Shown here in pieces: positions 1 through 9,396 of a stretch of 64,000 nucleotides of DNA. Origin of the DNA: Syncephalis fuscata. Its lineage: Eukaryota; Zoopagomycota; Zoopagomycetes; Zoopagales; Piptocephalidaceae. Every line of letters starts with the position of its first letter. The stretch's first letter is position 1. The stretch covers positions 773,043 through 837,042 of the forward strand of contig JAHLTZ010000006.1 of the NCBI GenBank assembly GCA_025786725.1. The letters are read 5' to 3'. The position numbers were made by a program, and so were the translations under genes. The notes beneath the pieces were generated by a model. It was not told where the DNA came from, did no database searches, and saw only the letters and a list, made by a program, of their open reading frames with translations.

Positions 1-5
1 CTTAC

Positions 6-69
6 AGTAGCTAAATCCCACGGTATGGCAATAACATTGCCCAAAGATGGATGACTCAACCAAATATTA
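6..69 (-). CDS. Possible internal exon of a gene truncated by the window edge
   Basis: Read on the minus strand, bases 69 to 6 stay open and give a peptide ending in IPWDLAT. They are followed at once by GTAAG, the standard donor of this genome, and preceded by a possible AG acceptor at 71-70. The rest of the gene would lie to the left of the window. There is no family match and the piece is short, so this is a weak call resting only on splice signals and an open frame. Confidence 0.22.
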
Positions 70-848
70 CTTGTGCAGATTAAACAATAATTACACTATG
101 CGTTATTAACTAATATCGTGCGACAATACTATTAGCACATAATGAGTCACAACTACAAGATGATGGGATAGAATACAGATAGAAATAAAATACAAACAAA
201 GGATTACATCTCCGAATAGCTTTATCCTCTGGTGCTTTATATAAGTATTTAAAAAGATTGGATCAAATAGGAATGAAGCTGATATAATAGATGACGCTAT
301 AGATGATCAGAATGACGGAAATAACAAAAGATTTGATCATCTTTTTCTATCTAGCGAATTAGTGAAAGATCTTTAGCTGATCAGATGGTGTGATGTTGAT
401 TGGCACAAATCCATCTATATTCGTATTTGCAAATGGATTGTTTCAAATCATTCTATTAGCACGCCAGATGGTGCCATTTTATTTAGTAGATTGGATTATT
501 ACTGTTAAATTGTTACTGTGAAATAATAAGTAATTAATCGTAGAATTAATCGCACAACATTATTATTTAATTATTTATACAAGATAGAGATCATTATTAA
601 ATGCTAATTAACTTTAATCTGATTAATATGAATGGATACGATTGAACAAAAAGAGAACTACAAAGAAAACAATAAGTATATATAATCGTTAATGTTAAAA
701 TGAAACTACAAATAGAGAGTGAGAAATAGAGAAAAAAGAATAGAAATAAATGATACGTTAGGTAGATGCAAATAGTAGTATTGACAAAGAATAAAATGAA
801 GAATAAATGGATGGTTATTTGTGTGAGTGTGTATGTACGGCATCATAC
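70..848. other. Intergenic, no gene seen
   Basis: AT-rich sequence with only short frames on both strands. It forms the 3' flank of the methyltransferase gene that ends at 849. I see no RNA gene or repeat that recurs elsewhere in the window. Confidence 0.4.
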
Positions 849-2903
849 CTATTGCTCTCGAGATCGTTTTCGACCAATAATGACGGTTAGAATAATATAC
901 GCCTGGCAAGCAATGACCTCTTGTTCAAGTGCTTCCATTAATCGGTCCAATTCTTGTTCTGCCTCTTCGTTAGTAGAAGCGATGCTATCGCTGCCTAAAA
1001 GTCGTAGACGTGCCCGTTCCATAAAGACCACGCCCAGATGCATCATCGATTTAACTGATGTGCCCGAGTTGGGCTGTTTGGGCGTTGCAGTGGTCAATGT
1101 AGTAAATGGTGTGGGTGGCAAGCCATACGTCAATGGATTGTTAATGTCATTGTCGTCCGTATCATTGGAATGGTATGACATTGGTAAAGGCGATGCCGTT
1201 TCTGTAGTTGTAATAATCGGCATATTTTGGTGTTAATAGCCGGCACATGAGATGGTCGTCGGATATTTTTGTTCGCCCACTATTGGTCAATGGCGTTTCG
1301 TACGATGATGATCTTAGCGGTAATGGTGTAGGATAGTCGGATGCCGTATGGACTGGTGCGGCTGCTGTGGTTATATTATTAACATTGATTTCACTTTTTT
1401 GTAACTCTTCACGAATGACTGCTACTAGCTCGTCTCGTCGACTAGCCACTAGATTTTTAAGATAACGCCAACTGGCTACACCCATTGCACTGGTACCGCT
1501 AAGTGGTACAAGCCAGTTGCGATGGCGTACATCACGCCAGCCACACTCAAGCATCTGAAGAATGACCTTCGATGATGCGCCGATTCAGTGTTGGCCGATT
1601 GAGGATTGGGGCCGACAGCCGATGGCAATTCACTCGAGGCAATAGGCGCCGACAAGATGGGAAAGGCAGTCGAGGCAGTGATGATCTCATAGCCGGTGCA
1701 GAGGTTGTTGAGCCGCCACTACCGGTCGTTGAAGGTGTAGGCAGTGCCGACCATGGCTGTTGGGCCGAGTTAACGCTATATCTGGCAAAAGAACCGCTGG
1801 TATGCTTGTCCTTTGAGCCACTGCGTCTGCGTAGGTGAACACGTCGTCGTTGCTCGACACGGTCCATCCATTTGTTGAATCGATAAGCAATGAATGATCC
1901 GCTGTGAATGTGGGCGTCAGTGCCCATCAATTCTAGCCAGCCACCGGGTGAGCAGATGTTATAGCAACGGCCAAGATGTAGTTCCCAGTCAGTAGATGGT
2001 GCCGTATTTAAACGTGTAGAACTACTACGACTTAGTTTTCTCTCCAGTGTAACACTCTGGCTAGATCTTTTTCGGACAGATTGGCAGCTTGTACCACTAA
2101 GAGGAACCGTACCAAGTGGTAGCCAGTGATGTCGAATATAGTCAAAACTATCGTTAGTAAAAGGGAGATCTAGAATAAATTTAGTTTTTAATATTAATAA
2201 TAATGGAATTACTTACTTTTTGAAATATCAACTTGCTCAAACCGACAATTGGTCGGCATTAGATCTCGTGGTAGTGACCGTGAGTCAATGTCAACACCTA
2301 AGAATTCACAATTTGGAAAATTGCTGCTTGTTTCCTAGATATAGCGATGACCAAGTTAGTGTGCTGACAAAGATAGTAGCTATAAATACTCACCAATACC
2401 CAAATGCCAGTGCCAGTAGCTAAATCCAGGCAGCTACGCGGCTGCTCAATTGGTACGTGCATGGTAAGACCAGTTACCAGTTGCAGAAAATAGTGTTGTT
2501 GGTCAAATCTATTGTAACAATGAATGTTAATAAACAGCCAATCAGAACATATTAATCATCAACATTACCGATCTGCTTCGGCAAGTTCTTCTGGCGTGGA
2601 ACGGCGTGGAACTACAGTGCCAGGACTCGTTACGGAAGTTCGAGTCGTCAGCTGAGATATTCGACGGGAGGTATCGTAGCTTCTGCTAGATCGAGACATA
2701 TCTGTCGGCATTGTATCCGATCGCCGACGTTTTTTGCTACGAATTTTAAAAGGCCGTGCTGTTTGCGACTCGAGTGTCGGGTCGATTTGTGTCAGTGCAG
2801 TGTCATGGCTTAGGCTAGGACGATGGGTAGATCGGCGTTTGGTCCGTAGCATTATCATTGGGCTGCCGACATTTTGCTTAAATTTGGACAGTCGACTGCC
2901 CAT
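849..2903 (-). CDS. SAM-dependent methyltransferase, divergent copy with broken frame
   Basis: Predicted class I SAM-dependent methyltransferase; substrate unknown. Exons read as 2903-2569, 2508-2398, 2334-2218 and 2169 to about 1550. The N-terminus (MGSRLSKFK...) is Ser/Arg-rich. Exon 2 carries the SAM motif CLDLATGTGIWVL and exon 3 has FLGVDID, motif II. Exon 4 starts NLPFTNDSFDYIRHHW, the post-I motif. A basic, Ser-rich insertion of about 40 residues follows, then GGWLELMGTDAHIHSG. The frame is lost between about 1690 and 1550. It resumes with LECGWRDVRHRNWLVPLSG and switches again between 1236 and 1162, ending in an acidic helix and GRK at 849. It is a paralogue of the intact gene at 15573-16697: same domain order and same first-intron position and phase. 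The two frame breaks mean either a decaying gene or sequence error. Family membership is clear; the 3' exon structure is not. Confidence 0.7.
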
Positions 2904-5167
2904 AATAATAATAACAATGATATTGATAATAAAAAGAAAACTAAACGAAATGGATAGGCATGTAGCAATAGTAGCGCCGATAGCAAAAAGTAAACTAAAC
3001 TCAAATAACTACAGCTGTCAAGACAAATAAAGAACGGCGATTATCAGGTACTATTTATTGGATAACTACAAAGAAAATGGTGCCACGCCTAGTTACATAT
3101 CAATGTGTATCAAAATAGAAATGAAATGGCGTCTTTATTTAAATTTCTATTGTTGCCAAATGGCGGCCCGTGTAAAACATGCATCATTAACGCATGCATC
3201 GCGTGAATGAATGAATAAAGGCGAGCAAGCAAGTAATTGAGAAATGCAGACAGGCAAACAGGCCAATAAACTAGTGGATGGAGAAACGAAGACGAGAAAT
3301 ACACTATGACCGTGAATGTGTGTGTGTGTAGCGATCAACATTTGTGCTACGTTGAACCATTCGCCTTCCTTTGCCATAGGCGCTGGAATGGAAAAACTAA
3401 ATCTTTTAATCCGCATGCCACTAACATACATACACACACGCACACACATGAATAATGATTTGGACTAACGAAACCGGTACACAAATTAGTGGTATTGCAT
3501 AGTGGGCATGGGTCATTTTCAGATAATGCGATGGAGCTTTTTTGGCACTCTGTATACTTTTTTGTATTATTATTATGGTAACTTTATGTTTTAGGCACAA
3601 AGAGAGTCGCGCCCACATAACACATCATTATTTCATTGATTGGCCGAGCACCAGTAATAACTTAATAAAAATTTGATATACATCGACAACCAGTAGAACA
3701 AAGTAGTAACAGGGGGGAGTGAGGTACTGTTTTTGACGATGGTGATGCTGCTGATGCTGTTCCTCCTGCGTAGCTGCCGCTGCCATTGCAGCCGCTACTC
3801 CTGCTACAGATGATGCATTTTGAACGGCTCATGTGCGTAGAGCTACATCAGTACTAACCGGTTCAAGTGGTTGGCGCTAGCATTCGTATTCTGACGTGGA
3901 TTACACATAGCCATGCTAATTGATTTTGCGTATCATTGGCGTAGTCGTTGCTTCTCTCTGCAGTACATGATGTAAGGTGCACCTAGCCTGCATGGTAGAG
4001 AAAATACACAATTAACGCTCCAATAAGGTACTTTCTAACATGCAAGCTCCGTCGTTGCCGTTGTTGCCGCTGTAACTGCTGTTAGCGTAACCGCAATGAT
4101 AACGGCCAAATAGCTGTAGCTGATTGTTCACGAGGTTGCGTGCGCGCATTGTTAACTTCCTTCCACCATTTGATCCATGTGTCATGACGCCACTACCATT
4201 GCTGCATCTATTGCCGTTGAAACTATAATGGCTACTCTTTATCGCCGTGGTCACAATAGCTATCATGCGTGTCCTACCGTTCGTCATGTTACTATAGATA
4301 TGCAGCTACAGCCACGCGCCTGTTTCTTTTGTTTGTCTTTATGCCATTCGGCGAATGATTCAAAATAGTAATGACATTCTTTGATTAATTGCCAGATTTG
4401 TACATCATTTAACGTTTGCCGCGCCTCGACTTTGAATGCGCGACATAATGAAGCTATTCAAAATAACACATAATGCAATGACGTTTGAGTGGAATATTCG
4501 GACATCAAAAATGACCAATATGCATGCGGACATGCTGGCTGCAGAATTATAGACTGCCCTTATGTCAAAAATAACGGCTGTCCGCCCGTTGGTTCAAAAT
4601 AAATCCGCTCACGTTACGCCTATGGCTGGCCGTGCATGGTACAGATATTACGGCCCGGCGTAGCATCATAGCTAGCTGAATGGCCCAAATAACCGGTTAT
4701 CCAAGCAGACTTATAGCAAAAAGTGTTCATTTATTGCTACTATTCACTTCAGCCGGTTTGTATGGCAATGAAATCAATGTGTTTCAATTTTTACATTGTG
4801 CTAACCGGAATCAACAAGTGGTTTGTGGTAGGATGTTGTGAAAATATTCGATTTTAATAGTTAGTTATTTATTAATAAAATGTCATATGGTAAAACAGTT
4901 GAAACAAAATAGCGCCAAATAGAGTTTTTAAGTATCTTTAGCCATATATTTGCATATTTTAATAAATTCAAGCAATTTAAAAGCTATTTTACGACATTTT
5001 AGTTACATTAATTAAATAAATACCTAAACGGATTGATGGTATAACATAGAAATAGATAACGTCTTATCAGATGATTTGAAATCCGACTTTTGTCTATTCT
5101 GTTATTGCTTTTTACTTATCGGAAGTACCTCAACCTTTCCATATTCTGTCCAGTTACTGTTATCTTT
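2904..5167. other. Long intergenic region, no gene supported
   Basis: Some 2.3 kb between the divergently oriented methyltransferase and ABC ATPase genes. Frames here are short and biased toward hydrophobic or His-rich translations. I found no motif and no pair of splice signals joining them. A CA-rich stretch lies near 3425-3450 and CTG/GCC-rich trinucleotide runs lie near 3740-3800. The 4400-5100 part is AT-rich and probably holds the promoter of the ABC gene. Confidence 0.4.
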
Positions 5168-6369
5168 ATGACCGTATTAAAAGCTGAGAATATAACGCGC
5201 ACCAAGGACGACGGTACTCCACTGTTTCGCGAGGTGTCATTTGGTGTAGAAGATGGCGAGATTCTAGTGATTCGTGGACCAAGCGGTGTTGGGTAGCTAC
5301 AAAAGTATATTTAACATGTATATGGTCATATTAACTCGGTATTTATTAATAAAACCGGTAGTAAATCAACAATGTTGCGCTGTATTGCTCAATTAGACGA
5401 TTTGACGATGGTTCGATAACATTAGATGGACAGTAGGTTTTTAATAGAAAGGATTGATGCTGCAATTTAATTGATATTCAATACGACAATTGACTAGAAT
5501 GCCAGATGATTTTGGTATTCCTGTTTGGCGTACTCATGTTGCCTATGTACCTCAACGGCCAGGTAGTTACTAGAGTGTAGTTTAGACGTACAGAACAGCT
5601 AACGTGATAATGCACCTCAATAGCCACACTTCCAGGAACACCGCTTGATTTCTATAAGCGAGTGTGTACGTTTGCTGCTCAACGACAGCGTTTAAAACAG
5701 CTAGCTATCAAACGTGCTGCTGCCACTGCCCCCTCTGAACATACACATCTCACTACAGACAATAACAATAAACATACAGCTAATAACACTGGCACAGAAC
5801 CAGTCAATCAGGATGCTATACTTACAAGTCCAGTAAGTCGGCTGCTATCCAATAATAAGGTATTTAAATAAGCTAAAACACCTTTGATTATTATCTAGAT
5901 TGACGTGGGATTAAAATGGAATCTAAGCGAGTCCGTCTGGCATGCCGACTGGTCACGTCTATCAGGTGGAGAGGCACAACGGGCATCGCTAGCAATTGCT
6001 GTAGCATTGGAGCCAGAAATACTTTTACTTGATGGTAATGACAACACTATAATAATTGGAATAGCAATTGATATAGCTGATTTATTAAATAACACGATAG
6101 AGCCAACAAGTGCACTTGATCCAGAAACATGCCGACTGGTCGAGGACACCATACTATCTCGCAGTGGCGGTTGTATTTGGATAACCCACGATCCATTACA
6201 AGCTGATCGTGTAGCTACACAAATCCTTACTTTACGCCGCCTGGCCGAAGGCGGTGCTGGAGGCGAAGCATACCAAGTATCACAAAATCAATATGGTACA
6301 TTTAGATCCACCAACACCGACTGTACTATCACGATCGAACCAGACATTCCATTCAAAATAGTGTCTTAA
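5168..6369 (+). CDS. Single-domain ABC transporter ATPase, FetA/STAR1-like
   Basis: Nucleotide-binding subunit of an ABC transporter without membrane domains. It resembles the bacterial YbbL/FetA and plant STAR1 type that pairs with a separate permease. Exons: 5168-5292, 5362-5432, 5498-5562, 5624-5859, 5899-6034 and 6101-6369. The Walker A sequence GPSGVGKST is split by intron 1. The Q-loop region reads VAYVPQRP and the signature is LSGGEAQR. Walker B (EILLLD) joins EPTSALDPE across the last intron, and the H-loop is WITHD. Exon 4 has a Thr/Asn-rich insertion of about 50 residues. Around 5398-5404 one base appears to be missing, probably in a T run: the frame CIAQLDD must shift to give FDDGSITLDG. 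The last intron (6035-6100) has no stop and keeps frame, so reading through it splits Walker B from its glutamate. No partner permease is visible in the window. Confidence 0.82.
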
Positions 6370-6402
6370 TACATTCATGCTAGTACTAAAATAAAGTTTA
6401 TT
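6370..6402. terminator. Shared 3' ends of two convergent genes
   Basis: The ABC gene stops at 6369 and the minus-strand MT-A70 gene stops at 6401, leaving 31 bases between them. An AATAAA poly(A)-type hexamer lies on the plus strand at 6390-6395. Another lies on the minus strand at 6402-6397, touching the MT-A70 stop. Transcripts of the two genes probably overlap at their 3' ends. Poly(A) function is inferred from the motif only. Confidence 0.4.
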
Positions 6403-8257
6403 ATTCTTGAGCGACCATTGTCCATCCACGTCGACGTAGCCGCGGTTCTTTGCGTGCCCATAGCTCGAGCAAACGAGTTCCTACCATGCCGGTTACTTCG
6501 TCGTGTTCGCTGTAGCAAGCACCAGGCAACATCGTCTCCATCATCGTGTAGGTAAATGCGGGCTTTTCCTCAGTAAGGTCGCCTAGCAGTGCAAATAATG
6601 GTTACTATTGTTTACCAATGCTAGTCAATTAACAATACCTTCTTTGTAAGGCTTGATAAAATCAAATACACAATCCGGGCTACGCTGATGTCTTAGATCA
6701 ATCTCGCCTCCTTCCTGTTGTTTATAGTTATTATGTAGAATTAATTGTCAACTGATACCATTTATATGCTATTCATGTGCATTACCTTACGGAAAATAAG
6801 CAGAGTTGCTTTCGAGCGAGCAAAATGTGCCGATGACTGTTTTACAATGCGGTTATCTGGTGTCTTTTTAATCCAACAAAAGTTTTCTACGTATTTAAAT
6901 CCCCATTTCATTGCCACGCGTACTACTTGGGCCAGTAGTTCTTTTTCAGCCCATATAAATAGAAATCCATAGCGAATCAACTGTTCCACCTTAAGCGTCG
7001 ACTGATGTGCAATAAATGATCTGTATTAGTAGTGCTATCTCTATTTAATAAATACGTACAAATTGTTCTACAGTTAGTTTCCCTGGCGTTGCTGGCTCAT
7101 TGGGTAGCAGCAATGGGGGATCCATATAGATGGCATGATATCCATTTCCTAGCATGTCGGTATTCACATCTAGTACATTGGATACTTGATGGTAACTAAT
7201 AGTCAATATAAACAATATTTATCGTTAAACATCTTTTATTTGATTATGCTATTATACATACCGATATCCATCTGATACAGATTGCTCATATTCTTCTAGC
7301 GTAATAATGCGATGTGCCCAGGTGGCAGGAATTGGCTTTGGAATACGAATATAAGTGGGTAACTTGGGTCGATAGTACTGACACACGTCCAAATCATTAC
7401 AACAATTGTTAATATTAGCCAATTCATTAGCAACTGTACTTACCTGACTTTCTTTTTAACTAAATGATAATTGCCCTGCTGATCTTGTACTCGTACTTGC
7501 ATTGTGCGATATCGTTGTAATACACTATCACGATCCATCATACGTCCATTTCCACCACCACCATTATTGCCACTGCTTCCTTGTCCGCCAGTCCGACGTG
7601 CTGGACGAGGTCGTCGTGCAAGTGCTGCTGGTCCAAATACCTCATCCCAGTAATCTTCATCCATAAATAAATAGTCACTAATAAATGCAGCATTATGAAG
7701 TTATATATACACCATTCTATTATTGAACTAATAGCTACATACTCATTTTCTTCGTAGTCTCCGTCAAACTCGGATCCCTCCATGTCCATACGTAGTAGAT
7801 CCAATTCATCAAGCATATCGCCATCCTCATGCGTTCTTCTCTGTGCTGCACGAACTGTAAAGGCGCTAGTTCGTTTAAACACCTCTTCTAACTGCTCCTG
7901 AGTAAAGCCAGTACCAATGGCGTCTTCACTGGCGGTTATTGCAGCAATCATGTCTGCAGTTTCGGGATCAAGCGACATGGGGTCCTCTACATCTGTAACA
8001 GGATCGCTCATGCCCAGTGCCGTTGTCATTGTTGTTGAGCCGGCCGTTGCAGCAAATTCCTCTTGAAGCCGCTCTAGTTCTTCAAACTTTTTCATAATTG
8101 CCTCAACTGACTCGCCATCTTCGACATAGCCAACATAGTGAGCATTGCTATGGTAGTTGTTATAAACCACATAAATACTTTATTAAGAATATGAATTCCA
8201 AACTATTTACCTAATCTCTGCCGTTTTTCTCTTACGTCGAGTGCGACGTTCTGCCAT
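6401..8257 (-). CDS. MT-A70 family adenine methyltransferase-like protein
   Basis: MT-A70 family members (METTL3/METTL14, METTL4, ciliate MTA1/MTA9) methylate N6 of adenine in RNA or DNA, or support such enzymes. The start is MAERRTRRKRKTAEI at 8257, a basic possible nuclear signal. Exon 2 (8147-7743) is acidic and helical. Next come an Arg/Gly-rich part (7677-7444), then RPKLPTYIRIPKP and VLDVNTDMLGNGYHAIYMD. The catalytic position reads DPPL instead of the usual DPPW. Then follow GFLFIWAEKELL, KYVENFCWIKK, SKATLLIFRK and RHQRSPDCVFDFI. The C-terminus PGACYSEHDEVTG...LELWARKEP matches the family's end. The junction near 7444 does not resolve in frame with a standard donor. The DPPL motif and acidic N-terminus suggest a partner-type subunit rather than the catalytic one. 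That is inference; the family assignment is firm. Confidence 0.75.
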
Positions 8258-8631
8258 AGTAAATATTGGAAATGGAAACAAAATGCAAAAAACGCGTAAA
8301 AAACAATAAAGATAGTGTTTTATTGATAGAGCGAATATAAAAATACAAGTGTAATAAAGATCAAATAACAATAAAAATTAGTACATTTTAAAGACAAATG
8401 TAATTATAATATGTTATCATTGATGCAATAGAACAAACGCGTATAAAATATATTTATATATACTGGGTCAATGTTGCTATTATAAATATCAAATGGTTAT
8501 TATTGTAATAATAATGTTATATAGCAGATGTACATGATGAATATGGCGGCTATACGCTACCAAAGCCCAGTATGTTTTATTTCGCTATAGATTTGCAATA
8601 GTTTATAGCAAAAAAACATATAGTAAAGTCA
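8258..8631. other. Intergenic, upstream of the MT-A70 gene
   Basis: AT-rich 5' flank of the MT-A70 gene. No open frame of note. Confidence 0.4.
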
Positions 8632-9000
8632 ATGATGCACTTACTATGTCAGTAAAAGTGTTAACGGCAATGATCAGAGCAAGGAAAGTGATTTGCAAAA
8701 AAAGGTCAGATTACAAAAGAGCAATGCAAGTACATAGTGTAGAAGGTGTTTGTACATAACTAGTAGCCAGTCAACTACTGACACTATTTAGATGGTATAT
8801 ATGGAGTGTACAAGTATATGCAATGGATATATGCTATCAAGTGTAAAGAAAGAGAAAGGAAGTGTGATGACGTAGATTGTGAGATGTAAACCTGTCAGTC
8901 AATATTTATAGACAGTTGAGTTTAATTGATTAATAAATGGAGTGTGAAATAATAAAAGTCGATCTACCCAACATGTCAGTACATCATAGAACAGATTAAT
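8632..9000 (+). repeat. Dispersed direct repeat R1, copy a
   Basis: About 365 bases nearly identical to 15101-15460 in the same orientation. Differences are a few substitutions and indels, for example around 8790-8800 and 8870. There is no open reading frame longer than a few codons. I see no terminal inverted repeat or clear target duplication. The copy lies between two minus-strand genes, downstream of the kinase stop. It could be a solo LTR, a MITE-like or SINE-like element, or a segmental duplication. Confidence 0.85.
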
Positions 9001-9026
9001 AGTAAATGAATAAATGCATCAAGAAT

Positions 9027-9205
9027 AAAAGTTATTTACCCCCAAAACTACTCATTATTATAGAACATATATTCAGTATAATGGCGAATGTAATAAAAGA
9101 TCAATTAAAAGAACAAAAGTCATTTTACCCCTAGAACCACTCATTATTATAGAACATATATTCAGTATAACAGCAAATGTATTAAAAGAATAAAAGTCAT
9201 TTGAC
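9027..9205. repeat. Two-copy tandem repeat, period 89 bases
   Basis: The core CTCATTATTATAGAACATAT occurs at 9051 and again at 9140. The flanking AATAAAAGT(C)AT(T)T...ACC parts repeat as well. The two units differ by several substitutions. They sit directly after the R1 copy, so they may be part of the same insertion. Confidence 0.75.
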
Positions 9206-9396
9206 ACCAAAAACCATTAAAATAAAACATACCAATTCTCACCGCATTATAGAAGATAGAGCAATAATTTATATACTAAATAAAAAACATTACATTATTT
9301 ATTAATAACACGCAAACAAAGCAATGAATAGATGAAATGAAACAGCTAAGTACATAGATGGTTAGTATTATGGTTTGTATAATCATTAGTGAGTTC

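Noticed and set aside
849-1890. Plus-strand frames at 766-1236 and 1572-1838
   Set aside because: They lie opposite the methyltransferase exons, whose motifs continue on the minus strand; the plus frames have no motif.
3110-4368. Several 60-100 codon frames on both strands
   Set aside because: They overlap each other, derive from CA-rich or hydrophobic AT-rich DNA and have no splice partners or domains.
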